Below, piece by piece: positions 1 through 9,200 of a stretch of DNA of 64,000 nucleotides. Source of the stretch: TK10-74A sp965217625 (GTDB lineage Bacteria; Chloroflexota; Dehalococcoidia; Bin125). The position numbers and the translations under genes were made by a program. The stretch lies in contig OZ244557.1 of the NCBI GenBank assembly GCA_965217625.1, positions 2,418,001 through 2,482,000 on the forward strand, in the 5' to 3' direction. Under the pieces are notes generated by a model, which searched no databases, was not told the DNA's origin, and saw nothing but the letters and a program-made list of their open reading frames with translations. Positions within the stretch are counted from its first letter, which is position 1; the number at the start of each line of letters is the position of its first letter.

Positions 1-14
1 TCGCGGCGCCCGCG

Positions 15-404
15 TCACCAGAGGCGGTGAACACCGTAGCGGTCGAAGAGGGCTTCGTTGGAGATGAGCACGAGGTCGCGCGACACCGCTTGGGCGATGA
101 GCATCCGGTCGAAGGGGTCTCGGAGCGGACCCGGCAGCGCGCCCGCGCGCTGGCCGTCGGCGACGGTGACGGGCAACTCTTCAAAGCCCTGGCGGGCGAT
201 CGCGCCGGGAATGTCGCGGGCCAAGGCCTCCGCCTCCGGCAATCTGCCGCTCCGGTGCTTGGTCGCAATCTCCCAGGCCGACGCCGCGCTGACCAGCACT
301 TCGTTGTGCTCTACGTCCTGCAGCGCCTGTCTCGCGGGCGGCGACAACCGGCTGCTTCCCTCGTACCACCAGAGGAGCGCGTGGCTGTCGAGCAGCAGCC
401 GCAT
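15..404 (-). CDS. vapC: PIN-domain toxin (VapC family)
   Basis: A 129-residue PIN-domain protein, the usual VapC length. It has the N-terminal MRLLLDSHALLWW strand with D6, the SAASAWEIATK helix with E45, and RDPFDRMLIAQA with D96 and D99, which supply the acidic Mg2+ site of PIN ribonucleases. Family members cleave tRNA or other RNA when freed from antitoxin. It starts with ATG three bases after the TGA of the antitoxin gene (TGACCCATG), so the two are translationally coupled with the antitoxin first. The target RNA cannot be read from sequence. Confidence 0.9.
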   Translation of the reverse strand: MRLLLDSHALLWWYEGSSRLSPPARQALQDVEHNEVLVSAASAWEIATKHRSGRLPEAEALARDIPGAIARQGFEELPVTVADGQRAGALPGPLRDPFDRMLIAQAVSRDLVLISNEALFDRYGVHRLW

Positions 405-407
405 GGG

Positions 408-641
408 TCAGCCGCCCTCCCACATGCGCAACTCCTCCTCGGGCAGCGGGTCGAAGAAGCGGTCGTCGAACTTGATCAGGCCCTTCATGGCGCCGAACTC
501 CCGCTTGGGGCGGGGCTTGCACGCCACCAGCCGGGCGACCGGCGTGCCGTTGCGGGCAATGGTCACCTCGTCGCCCGCCTCGACCTGCGCCAGCAGGCGC
601 GACAGCTGGGTCTTCGCCTCGTGCACGTTCACCGTCACCAT
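408..641 (-). CDS. vapB: Antitoxin of Phd/YefM type paired with VapC
   Basis: A 77-residue antitoxin. The N-terminal half (MVTVNVHEAKTQLSRLLAQV, then GTPVARLV) is the DNA-binding Phd/YefM fold. The C-terminal half, rich in Phe, Asp and Glu and ending EEELRMWEGG, is the likely toxin-binding tail. A strong purine-rich ribosome site precedes the ATG. The first 47 residues are almost identical to the antitoxin at 751-993, so the pair arose by recent tandem duplication. Such antitoxins normally repress their own operon together with the toxin. Confidence 0.88.
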   Translation of the reverse strand: MVTVNVHEAKTQLSRLLAQVEAGDEVTIARNGTPVARLVACKPRPKREFGAMKGLIKFDDRFFDPLPEEELRMWEGG

Positions 642-651
642 CGCCGTCTCC

Positions 652-747
652 CTCCTCGTCGCTAATGGCGCAGCGCGCCCGCCGCCGCAATCGTTCGCTC
701 CCGTTCACCCACCAGATGAAGGCGTGGGCGTCAAGCAGCAGCCGCAA
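652..747 (-). pseudogene. Truncated second VapC toxin
   Basis: About 32 codons, starting at a TTG (747-745) placed exactly as the ATG of the intact toxin, three bases after the antitoxin stop. They read MRLLLDAHAFIWWVNGSERL and onward, clearly homologous to the first quarter of the PIN toxin at 15-404. The homology ends where the leader of the next antitoxin begins, so the rest of the toxin was lost by deletion. E45 and the C-terminal Asp residues of the PIN site are gone, so it cannot be active. Confidence 0.75.
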
Positions 748-750
748 GGG

Positions 751-993
751 TCAGCCGCCCTCCCACAAGCGCAACTCCTCCTCGGGCAGCGGCTCCAGGA
801 TGAGGTCGCCCATCTCCGCCCAAAATTTGTCCCCCTTCATGGCGCCGAACTGCCGCTTGCCGCGGGGCTTGCACGCCACCAGCCGGGCGACCGGCGTGCC
901 GTTGCGGGCGATGGTCACCTCGTCGCCCGCCTCGACCTGCGCCAGCAGGCGCGACAGCTGGGTCTTCGCCTCGTGCACGTTCACCGTCACCAT
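751..993 (-). CDS. Antitoxin of Phd/YefM type, orphan paralog
   Basis: An 80-residue paralog of the antitoxin at 408-641, with the same DNA-binding half and a diverged tail containing GDKFWAEMGDLILEPLP. The ATG at 993 matches the start of the other copy and has the purine-rich leader in front. An in-frame ATG at 1008 overlaps that leader and is a poorer choice. Its toxin is truncated to about 32 codons, so it may now only regulate the array or cross-neutralise the intact toxin. It is the first gene of the four-gene array. Confidence 0.85.
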   Translation of the reverse strand: MVTVNVHEAKTQLSRLLAQVEAGDEVTIARNGTPVARLVACKPRGKRQFGAMKGDKFWAEMGDLILEPLPEEELRLWEGG

Positions 994-1015
994 CGCCGTC
1001 TCCCTCATCCTCGAA

Positions 1016-1051
1016 TTAGCTAACGCTATGACTAATCCGGCGATTCGTCAA
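1016..1051 (-). promoter_or_regulatory. Possible promoter and operator of the toxin-antitoxin array
   Basis: On the minus strand TTGACG (1051-1046) and TAGCGT (1028-1023) are separated by 17 bases. The palindrome TTAGCTAA (1016-1023) lies between them and the first antitoxin gene. This is a plausible sigma-70 promoter with an autoregulatory operator. The -10 box is weak. Confidence 0.35.
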
Positions 1052-1302
1052 GCGGAGGCGCGCCGGACTCCGTCAACCGCCCCTTTCGCGAGCTGTTCCC
1101 CGGCGGCGGCCGCGCCCTGAGGGCGCCCGCGCGGGCTTCCGTCGCGCAGATGATGGCCGCTGCGGGGTCGAGCCCGTATCCCTATCCCTAGCCGAGGCCG
1201 GCGCGATTTCCCCCGGCCGCCTCGCTGGGCCCGGCCGGCCTGCGCCCGACCCGCCTGCTCTCGATCGCCCTGCGAACAGTTCTTTCTTCGAGGAGCCCGA
1301 CA

Positions 1303-3405
1303 ATGACCGCAATCACCGACATGGTCTCGCTGGAGCAGCGCGGCGACATCGCCCTGGTCCTGATCGACAACCCGCCCGTCAACGCGCTCAGTCACGGCGT
1401 CCGGCTGGGCCTGCTCAAGGCCTTCGAGCAGGCCGCCGGCGACGACGCCGTGAAGGGCGTGGTGCTGGCCTGCCGCGGCCGCACGTTCATCGCCGGGGCC
1501 GACATCACCGAGTTCGGCAAGCCGCCCAAGGCGCCCGGCCTCGCCGAGCCCCAGGCCGCGATCGAGGATTGCCCCAAGCCGGTCGTGGCGGCCATCCACG
1601 GCACGGCCCTCGGCGGCGGCCTCGAGGTCGCGATGTGCGCGCACTACCGCGTCGGCGCGCCGGCCGCGCAGTACGGGCAGCCCGAGGTCAAGCTGGGCCT
1701 CGTGCCGGGCGCGGGCGGCACGCAGCGGCTGCCGCGCGTGACCGGCGTCGCCAAGGCGTTGGAGATGTGCGCCATCGGCGACCCCATCGGCTCGCAGGAG
1801 GCGCTGGCCGCCGGCCTGATCGACGCCATCATCGAAGGCGACCTCGTCGACGGCGCGGCCGCCTTCGCGGAGCAGCTCGTCGCCGACGGCGCGCCGCTCA
1901 AGAAGATCCGCGACCGGGAGGAGAAGATCGACGAGGCCCGCGCCAACCGGGCCGTCTTCGACGGCTTCCGCAAGCAGATCGCCCGCAAGACGCGCAACTT
2001 CCACGCCCCCGCCAAGAACGTGGACCTGATCGAGGCGGCGCTCGACCTCCCCTTCGACGAAGCCCTCGATCAAGAGCGCGACGTCTTCGAGAGCCTCATG
2101 GCGGGCCGGCAGTCGCAGGCGCAGCGCTACTACTTCTTCTCCGAGCGCCAGGCCGCCAAGGTGCCCGACCTGCCCCGCGACACCGCCCGGCGCGAGGTCA
2201 AGAGCGTCGGCATCCTGGGCGCCGGGACGATGGGCGGCGGCATCGCGATGAACTTCCTCAACGCCGGCATCCCCGTGAAGATCGTCGAGCGCGACCAGGC
2301 GGCGCTCGATCGCGGGCTGGCCGTCGTGCGCAAGAACTACCAGCGCTCCGCCCGGCGCGGCCGCTTCACGATGGAGCAGGTCGAGGAGCGCATGAGCCTG
2401 CTCGAGCCCAGCACCGACAAGTCCGCCTTCGCCGACGTCGACATGGTCATCGAGGCCGTGTTCGAACTGATGCCGCTCAAGAAGTCCATCTTCACCGAAC
2501 TCGACGCCATCTGCCGCGACGGCGCGATCCTCGCCACCAACACCTCCGCCCTCGACGTGAACGAGATCGCCGCCGTCACCAGGCGCCCGCAGGACGTGAT
2601 CGGCACGCACTTCTTCAGCCCCGCCAACGTGATGAGGCTGCTCGAGATCGTGCGCGGCGACGCGACCGCCCCCGACGTCCTCGCGACCACCCTCCAGGTG
2701 GCGAAGACGATCGGCAAGGTTCCCGCCGTCGTCGGCGTCGCGCCGGGCTTCGTCGGCAACCGCATCCTGCACCAGCGCGGCTTCGAGGCCGAGCGCATGA
2801 TCCTCGAGGGCGCGCCGCCGGCCCAGGTCGACGGCGTCCTCTACGACTTCGGCCTGCCCATGGGGCCCTTCGCGATGGCCGACCTCGCCGGCCTCGACGT
2901 TGGCTGGGACCCCGACGACACGCACGGCCGCACCATCCGCGAGGTGCTCTGCGAGTCCGGCCGCCGCGGTCAGAAGAACGGCCGCGGCTACTACCTCTAC
3001 GACCCCGAGACGCGCGCCCCCACGCCCGACCCCGAAGTGCTCGACGTCATCCGCGACTTCGCCGCCCGGCGCGGCGTGGCCCACCGCGACGAGATCAGCG
3101 ACGAGGAAGTCCTCGAGCGCTGCCTGCTGCCGATGGTTAACATGGGCGCCAAGATCCTCGAAGAGGGCAAGGCCATGCGCGCCTCCGACATCGACGTCGT
3201 CTGGGTCAACGGCTACGGCTGGCCCGTCTACCACGGCGGCCCGATGTTCTGGGCCGAGGGCATGGGCCTGGATACCGTCGCGGCCAAGATCAGCGAGTAC
3301 GGCGCGCGGCTGGGCGGCGAGCACTGGGAACTGTCGCCCCTGCTGGCCAAGCTCGCCGCCGAGGGCAAGAGCTTCCAGGACTTGCCGCCGCAGAAGATCC
3401 GCTAA
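1303..3405 (+). CDS. fadJ: Bifunctional enoyl-CoA hydratase / 3-hydroxyacyl-CoA dehydrogenase
   Basis: A 700-residue fatty-oxidation alpha-subunit type protein. The N-terminal crotonase domain (about 1-190) has the oxyanion loop TALGGGLEVAMC with E108 and QPEVKLGLVPGAGGTQRLPR with E128, the two catalytic glutamates of hydratases. The dehydrogenase domain begins near 300 with the NAD loop VGILGAGTMGGGIA and carries H436 (GTHFFSP) and E448. C-terminal helical domains follow (AGFVGNRI). It hydrates 2-enoyl-CoA and oxidises the 3-hydroxyacyl-CoA in the cytoplasm. The length equals FadJ/FadB. No thiolase FadI/FadA gene is adjacent. A GAGGAG ribosome site lies 8 bases before the ATG and a strong terminator hairpin follows. 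Confidence 0.95.
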   Translation: MTAITDMVSLEQRGDIALVLIDNPPVNALSHGVRLGLLKAFEQAAGDDAVKGVVLACRGRTFIAGADITEFGKPPKAPGLAEPQAAIEDCPKPVVAAIHGTALGGGLEVAMCAHYRVGAPAAQYGQPEVKLGLVPGAGGTQRLPRVTGVAKALEMCAIGDPIGSQEALAAGLIDAIIEGDLVDGAAAFAEQLVADGAPLKKIRDREEKIDEARANRAVFDGFRKQIARKTRNFHAPAKNVDLIEAALDLPFDEALDQERDVFESLMAGRQSQAQRYYFFSERQAAKVPDLPRDTARREVKSVGILGAGTMGGGIAMNFLNAGIPVKIVERDQAALDRGLAVVRKNYQRSARRGRFTMEQVEERMSLLEPSTDKSAFADVDMVIEAVFELMPLKKSIFTELDAICRDGAILATNTSALDVNEIAAVTRRPQDVIGTHFFSPANVMRLLEIVRGDATAPDVLATTLQVAKTIGKVPAVVGVAPGFVGNRILHQRGFEAERMILEGAPPAQVDGVLYDFGLPMGPFAMADLAGLDVGWDPDDTHGRTIREVLCESGRRGQKNGRGYYLYDPETRAPTPDPEVLDVIRDFAARRGVAHRDEISDEEVLERCLLPMVNMGAKILEEGKAMRASDIDVVWVNGYGWPVYHGGPMFWAEGMGLDTVAAKISEYGARLGGEHWELSPLLAKLAAEGKSFQDLPPQKIR

Positions 3406-3426
3406 CCGTCGCCCTCACACATTCCC

Positions 3427-3453
3427 GAAGCGGGCCGCGACGCGGCCCGCTTC
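3427..3453 (+). terminator. Terminator hairpin after the FadJ-type gene
   Basis: A perfect 12-bp stem (GAAGCGGGCCGC, loop GAC, complementary arm) beginning 22 bases after the stop codon and followed by TTCG. The U tract is short, as is usual in GC-rich genomes. Confidence 0.7.
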
Positions 3454-3591
3454 TTCGTTGATCTCCAGCCCCTCAGCCGCTCCCCGCCGGCGCCCCGTTC
3501 CACTCCCTGACGCAGAGATACAGAGGGGGGGCCCGTTGTCTGAACCCCGATTATCCACAGTGTACACACAACAACTCTCCCAAGACCTTGA

Positions 3592-3613
3592 CCCCCCCCC
3601 CCCCTCCCCCCCC
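3592..3613 (+). repeat. Poly-C tract adjacent to the SBP1 promoter
   Basis: Thirteen C residues, one T, then eight C residues, ending nine bases before the -35 box of the SBP1 promoter. Long homopolymers at this distance can vary in length by slippage. The length may also be affected by sequencing error. Confidence 0.85.
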
Positions 3614-3622
3614 AAACGGGTG

Positions 3623-3651
3623 TTGACAAACCCCCTGTTGCGGGGCATACT
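3623..3651 (+). promoter_or_regulatory. Sigma-70-type promoter of SBP1
   Basis: A perfect TTGACA (3623-3628), a 17-base spacer and CATACT (3646-3651), 70 bases upstream of the SBP1 start. It is the best match to the housekeeping consensus noticed in the window. Confidence 0.75.
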
Positions 3652-3721
3652 CCCCGCGCTCGACATGCGCGAGCCCGTCCACACGAGGCGGGACGCTTGG
3701 ATCCCCTGGAAGGAAAGGGCC

Positions 3722-6067
3722 ATGAGCAACTACTGGAACACCCTGCGACAGCGGAAGATCAGCCGTCGCACCATGTTGGGAGCCAGCGCCAAGGCGGGCG
3801 TCGGCGCGGCCGGCCTCGCCTTGGTCGGCTGCGGCGACGACGACGAGCCCGACGCGGGCGCTGTAGCGGCGGAACGGGCCGCCACGGCGGCGGAAGAGGC
3901 CGCTGCCGCGGCCATCGCCGCCGGTGAGGCGCGGGCCGCCGAGACGGAGGCCGCCGCGGACGCTGCCGCCCAGGCGGCTGCCGCCGCGTCCGAGGCCTCC
4001 GCCGCGGCTTCACAGGCCGCCGACGCCGCCGATGCGGCGGCCGCCCTGGCCGCCGAGGCGGCCGAGTCGGAGGACGCCGCCAACGCGGCCGCCGCCGCCG
4101 AAGCCGCCGCCGCGGCTGCCGCCGACGCGGCCGCCGCCGCATCCGCGGCCGGCGATCAGGCTGCCGCGGCCGTCGCGGCCGCCGCCTCCGAGGCGGCCGA
4201 GGCCGCCGCCCAGGCCGCCCGCGACGCGGCCGCCGCGGTCGAGGCCGGCACCGCCACCGCCGCGGCCGCGCAGGCCGCCATCGACGAGGCTGCCGAGGCT
4301 GCGGCTGCGGCTGCAGCCGCGGCCGGGGAGGCGTCCGCCGCCGCCGGGGCGGCGGCCGCCACGGCCCAGGAGACCGCCGAGGCCGCGGCCGAGACCGCCG
4401 CCGCCGCCGTCGCCGCCGCCCAAGAGGCCGCAGACGCGGCCCAGGAGGCCGCCGAAAGCGCCGCCATGGCGGCGGAAGAGGACGACATGGGCGCCGCCGC
4501 CGGCGAGATCGACACCGAGGCCACGCTGCGGCTCGCCCTGGCGGCCGACAACGGTGGTCTGGACCCCCATCGTTCGGGCAGCCAGGTCAACTACCAGAAC
4601 TCCCACGGCGTGTTCGAACGAAGTGTGACGGTCGATCCGGAGACCGGGAATCCGGCACAGGTCTTGCTTCAGTGGGAACTCCCAGATGAAGTGACCTGGA
4701 ATTTCACCGTCAAAGACGGCGTCTACTTCCACAACGGGACGAAACTGACGGCGGCAGACATCATCTTCACCCATGAGCGGGTCGGGGGCATCGCCGAGTA
4801 CAACCAGGGGGGCGAGACGTCCGACCACCCCGGCGGCTGGGCGAGCGCACGCACGCCGTTCGGCGCTCAGAAATGGGCCAGCTACGGGCAGACCGACGAC
4901 CTGCACTGGACGCTGACGAGCGACGGCCCCGACGCGACGATCCCGGGATCGGCCCTGACCATTCCGTACGTCATGTCCAAGGCGGACACCGAGGAACGCG
5001 GAGACGCGGCCGTGGACGCCGAGCCGATGGGCTCGGGTTACATGCGCTTCGTCAGTCATGCCGAGGACACCGACTTCGTGATGGAGCGCAACGATGACTA
5101 CCACATCCCGTGGTCGTCCTCACCGACGCCGATCGCCTCGGCCTCCTACAAGCGGCAGGTCCACCTGGTGCGGCCGGAGCCGCTCTCCCGCGTCGCCGGC
5201 ATCGAGGCGGGCGAGCTCGATGTCGCCTACGCCCTCACCCCGGACGTCGCGGAACCGATCATGGACGACCCGGACTTCAACGTCGGTTCGGGCTGGGCCG
5301 GGAATCCGAACCAGTACCTCATGGCGAATTGGTTGATCGATGAACTCAACGGCGGACCGAATCCCTTCCGGGACGAGCGGGTGCGGAAGGCCCTGAACCA
5401 CGCGATCAACAAGCAGGCGATCATCGACAACCTGATGACCGGCGACGAGAAAACCTCGTACGGCGCCTGGGCCGCCAGCGCGTTCTACCCGAAGGAAGCG
5501 CTCGAGGCGATCGGCCCCTACGCCTACGACCCGGAGCTCGCCAAGGCCCTGCTCGCCGAGGCCGGCTACCCGGACGGGTTCAAGACGCCATTCCACTTCT
5601 CGGCGGACTTCATCGCGACCGACCCCGCGGTGGCGCTGGTCCTGCAACAGGATCTCGGAGCTGTCGGCGTCGAGCTCGAACTGCGCTCGTACCCGACCAG
5701 CGAGTTCTTCGCCACGGCCCGCAACAAGGAGGAGCCCGGGCTCTACTTCATGCAGCTCTGCGCCTGCTACGAGCCGGATATCATGATCGGCGGGCACATC
5801 GCTCCGACGGCGGGGGACACCTACGCGCTGCAGCCTTCCCCGGAGCTCGACGATCTGCGCACGCGCACGAGGACGGCCATCGACCCCGACGAGCGGGCCG
5901 CGGCGATCGAGGAACTCTACGTGCGGCACTACCAGATGGCGGGGTTCATCTACCTGACGGAGCGCTTCCAGTTCCACGCGACGGCCGCCAACGTCGAGTG
6001 GCCGCTCGGCGCCGCGCAGCTCGCGGACATGCACTCAATCTGGCAGATCAACGTCCGCGCGACGTAG
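3722..6067 (+). CDS. Tat-exported lipoprotein solute-binding protein SBP1 with long Ala-rich linker
   Basis: A 781-residue ABC-transporter substrate-binding protein of family 5 (oligopeptide/dipeptide/opine type). The N-terminus has a twin-arginine signal (KISRRTMLGAS) and a lipobox LVGC with C37, so it should be folded before export and lipid-anchored. Residues about 40-262 are almost pure Ala with Glu, Asp and Gln and are predicted helical, an unusually long spacer. The binding domain follows (LRLALAADNGGLDPH, then VKDGVYFHNGTKLTAADI) to the end. The ATG at 3722 starts the signal; upstream codons in frame overlap the previous gene and are spurious. It is transcribed alone from its own promoter. 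Its ligand is unknown. SBP2 and SBP3 are paralogs. Confidence 0.92.
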   Translation: MSNYWNTLRQRKISRRTMLGASAKAGVGAAGLALVGCGDDDEPDAGAVAAERAATAAEEAAAAAIAAGEARAAETEAAADAAAQAAAAASEASAAASQAADAADAAAALAAEAAESEDAANAAAAAEAAAAAAADAAAAASAAGDQAAAAVAAAASEAAEAAAQAARDAAAAVEAGTATAAAAQAAIDEAAEAAAAAAAAAGEASAAAGAAAATAQETAEAAAETAAAAVAAAQEAADAAQEAAESAAMAAEEDDMGAAAGEIDTEATLRLALAADNGGLDPHRSGSQVNYQNSHGVFERSVTVDPETGNPAQVLLQWELPDEVTWNFTVKDGVYFHNGTKLTAADIIFTHERVGGIAEYNQGGETSDHPGGWASARTPFGAQKWASYGQTDDLHWTLTSDGPDATIPGSALTIPYVMSKADTEERGDAAVDAEPMGSGYMRFVSHAEDTDFVMERNDDYHIPWSSSPTPIASASYKRQVHLVRPEPLSRVAGIEAGELDVAYALTPDVAEPIMDDPDFNVGSGWAGNPNQYLMANWLIDELNGGPNPFRDERVRKALNHAINKQAIIDNLMTGDEKTSYGAWAASAFYPKEALEAIGPYAYDPELAKALLAEAGYPDGFKTPFHFSADFIATDPAVALVLQQDLGAVGVELELRSYPTSEFFATARNKEEPGLYFMQLCACYEPDIMIGGHIAPTAGDTYALQPSPELDDLRTRTRTAIDPDERAAAIEELYVRHYQMAGFIYLTERFQFHATAANVEWPLGAAQLADMHSIWQINVRAT

Positions 6068-6120
6068 AGGGGGCCAAACCGGCCGCGATCGGAGCCGCCG
6101 CCGGCCGACCTGACCCCTGT

Positions 6121-6151
6121 CCCACTCTCCATCTCGGCGATGGAGAGTGGG
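6121..6151 (+). terminator. Hairpin after SBP1
   Basis: A perfect 12-bp stem (CCCACTCTCCAT and its complement) with a 7-base loop, 54 bases after the SBP1 stop. There is no U tract, so it could be a transcript-stabilising hairpin rather than an intrinsic terminator. Confidence 0.5.
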
Positions 6152-6174
6152 AACGGGAGGGGGAATGGCCGCGG

Positions 6175-6202
6175 GGAGGGGCGGTTCGCGAACCGCCCCT
6201 CC
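6175..6202. repeat. REP-like palindrome, solitary copy
   Basis: A perfect 28-base palindrome with core GGGGCGGTTCGCGAACCGCC, the same core that flanks the transposase at 9866-10393. It lies about 100 bases before the acyl-CoA carboxylase gene and is a dispersed member of the same repeat family. Confidence 0.85.
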
Positions 6203-6297
6203 GATCCCTCGCCGCCGGCCGCGCGCACGATCAAGCCATCGTCCGGCGCGCCCCGTCGCGATCCGCTTGGTACCCTTGCGGCCGACGGAGGTTCACC

Positions 6298-9200
6298 ATG
6301 CCCATCCAGAAGTTGCTCGTCGCCAATCGCGGCGAGATCGCCATCCGCGTCATGCGCGCCGCCCGGGAACTCGGCATCCCCTCGGTGGCGGTGCACTCGC
6401 CCGACGACGCGAACTCGCTGCACGTGCGCCGGGCCGACGAAACGCAGGCGCTGCCGGGCGCCGGCGCCCGCGGCTACCTCGACATCGAGGCGGTGATCGC
6501 AGCGGCCAAGGCGGCCGGCTGCGACGCCGTCCACCCGGGCTACGGCTTCCTGGCCGAGAACGCGGCCTTCGCGCGCCGCTGCTCCGAGGAGGGCATCACC
6601 TTCGTCGGGCCGTCGGTGGGGTCGCTGGAGCTGTTCGGCGACAAGGCGCAGGCCCGCAACCTGGCCGTCGGCCACGATGTGCCGGTCCTGCCCGGCAGCC
6701 CCGACGCCGTCGGCCTCGACGAGGCGCGCTCGTTCTTCGCATCCCTCGGCGACGGCGGTGCGATGGTGATCAAGGCGATCGCCGGCGGCGGCGGACGTGG
6801 GATGCGCGTCGTGACGGACGCGGGCGAGGTCGAGGAGGCCTACACCCGCGCCCAGTCCGAGGCCGGCGCCGCTTTCGGCAACGACGCGGTGTTCGTGGAA
6901 CGGCTGATCGCGCGGGCGCGGCACATCGAGGTGCAGGTGGTGGGGGACGGCCGAGGCGGCGTCGCGCACCTGGGCGAGCGCGAGTGCAGCCTGCAGCGGC
7001 GGCATCAGAAGGTCGTCGAGCTTGCGCCCAGCCCCTGGCTGAGCGGCGCGACGCGGGATCGGATCACCGCCGCGGCCGTGCGCATGGCCGCCGCCGTCAA
7101 CTACCTGAGCCTGGGCACCTTCGAGTTTCTGGTCGATGAGGGGGACGAGAGCCGCTTCGCCTTCATCGAGGCCAACCCACGCCTGCAGGTCGAGCACACC
7201 GTCACCGAGGAGGTGACCGGCGTCGACCTGGTCAAGGCGCAGTTGCGCATCGCCGGGGGCGCATCGCTGGCCGATGTCGGCCTGGAGCAGGACGCGATCC
7301 CGGCCGCCCGCGGCCACGCCATCCAGTGCCGCGTCAACATGGAGCGCATGCAGCCCGACGGCGAGGTGCACCCCTCGGGCGGGATGCTGACGTCGTTCGA
7401 GCCGCCCTTGGGGCCGGGCGTCCGCGTCGATACGTACGGCTACCCCGGCTACACGACGAACCCCAACTTCGATTCCCTGCTGGCCAAGGTGATCACCTAC
7501 TCCGCCTCGGGCGACTTCGCCGAGGCGGTGGGGCGGGCCCGCCGGGCGCTGGACGAGTTCCAGGTGGCCGGGGTCGAGACGAATCTGGGCTTCCTGCAGC
7601 GCGCCCTCGATCACGACGACTTCGTGAGCGGCGGCGTCTACACGCGCTGGGTCGACGACAACGTCGCCGAACTCGCCGCGGCCGCCGAGCCCGCAGCCGC
7701 CGTCGACGCAGGCGCCGGAGGGAACGGCACGGCCGGGCTGGCCGGGGCGCAGCTCGACAAGCGCGATCCGCTGGCCGGCCTGAACTACTTCCGCGAGGGC
7801 TCGGGCACGCGCGGCGGGCAGGTGGCGGCCGTCGCGACCGCCCCCGGCAGGCAGCCCGCCCCCGAGATCGTGGGGCCGCCCAACACGACCCCCGTGCGCT
7901 CCCCCCTGCAGGGCACGATCCTCGAGATCACCGTCGCCGCGGGCGACCCGGTCCGTGAGGGCCAGCAGATGTTCACGATGGACTCCATGAAGATGGAGCA
8001 CCTCATCAAGTCCGACGTCGGCGGCATCCTGCGCCTCATCACCGTCGCGGTGGGCGACGTCGTCTACGAGGGCCACCCCATGGCCTTCATCGAGGAGGCC
8101 GACGTCGGCGCGGCGATCGTCGAGGAGAAGGTGGAGATCGACCTCGACCACATCCCGGAGCGGCTGCAGGAGTTCTTCGAGCTGCAGGCGATCGGAGCGG
8201 ACGAGAACCGCAAGGAGTGGGTCGACAAGCGCCACGCCAAGGGCAAGATGACCCAGCGCGAGTGCCTGGTCGAGCTGATCGACGCCGGGTCCTGGTTCGA
8301 GATGGGCGAGTTGGTGCTGCCCGCCCGCCACATGATCATGTCGGACGAGTTCCTGCGGCGACGCGCGCCGGGGGACGGAATGATCACCGGCATCGCGACG
8401 GTGAATGGGGATCTCTTCGAGGAGCAGCGCGCGACCACTCTCATCGCCATGTACGACGAGACGGTCTGGGCCGGCACCCAGGGCATGATGGGCCATCTCA
8501 AGACGGACCGCGTGATCAAGATCGCCGGCGAGCAGGCGACGCCGCTGATCCTCTGGGCCGAGGGCGCCGGCGGCCGCTCCGGCGATACGGACATGCACCA
8601 CATCATGGCGGCGGGCCAGGCGGCCACCGAGACCTACGACATGCTCGGCAAGCTCAGCGGCTCCGTGCCCACGATCGGGATCACCGCCGGGCGCGTCTTC
8701 GCCGGGAACGCGTCCATGCTGGGGATACTGGACTGCGTGATCGCGACGAGGGACGCCAACATCGGCATGGGCGGCCCCGCCACGATCGAGGGCGGCGGCC
8801 TGGGCCTGTTCCTGCCCGAGGAGATCGGTCCCATGGAGGATCTGGGTCCGGCCGGCTCCATCGACATCCTCGTCGAGGACGACCACGAGGCGATCACCGC
8901 GGCGAAGAAGTACCTCTCCTACTTCCAGGGCCCCATCGACGACTGGGAGTGCGCCGACCAGCGCCTGCTGCGCCACGTGATCCCGGAGAACCGCCTGCGC
9001 ACGTTCAAGGTGCGCGAGGTGATCGACCTGCTCGCCGACACCGGCTCGGTGCTGGAGTTGCGGGAGGAGTTCGGCGTCGGGATGGTGACGTCGCTGATCC
9101 GCATCGAGGGGCACCCGGTTGGGATCATCGCCAACAACAACGAGCACCTCGGCGGCGCCGTCGATAGCCCCGGCGCCGACAAGCTGTGCCGCTTCGCGCA

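Larger units (their letters stand above)
3406..3721 (+). other. Intergenic region with homopolymer tracts before SBP1
   Basis: A 316-base gap. It holds the terminator at 3427-3453, a G7 run (3525-3531), one consensus DnaA-box sequence TTATCCACA (3551-3559), a long C tract interrupted by one T (3592-3613), and a promoter at 3623-3651. Base composition is visibly unlike the flanking genes. No coding potential was found. Confidence 0.6.

Noticed and set aside
1048..3324. Long minus-strand open frame opposite the FadJ-type gene
   Set aside because: Same type of shadow; low-complexity translation and no family match visible.
3551..3559. Perfect DnaA-box sequence TTATCCACA in an AT-richer intergenic region
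   Set aside because: Only one box was noticed, with no cluster, no AT-rich unwinding element and no dnaA, dnaN or gyr genes nearby. A replication origin is not supported.
3924..4628. Pro/Arg-rich and Gly-rich frames across the Ala-rich linker
   Set aside because: These are alternative-frame readings of GCC-type codon repeats; the Ala frame continues into a conserved binding domain.
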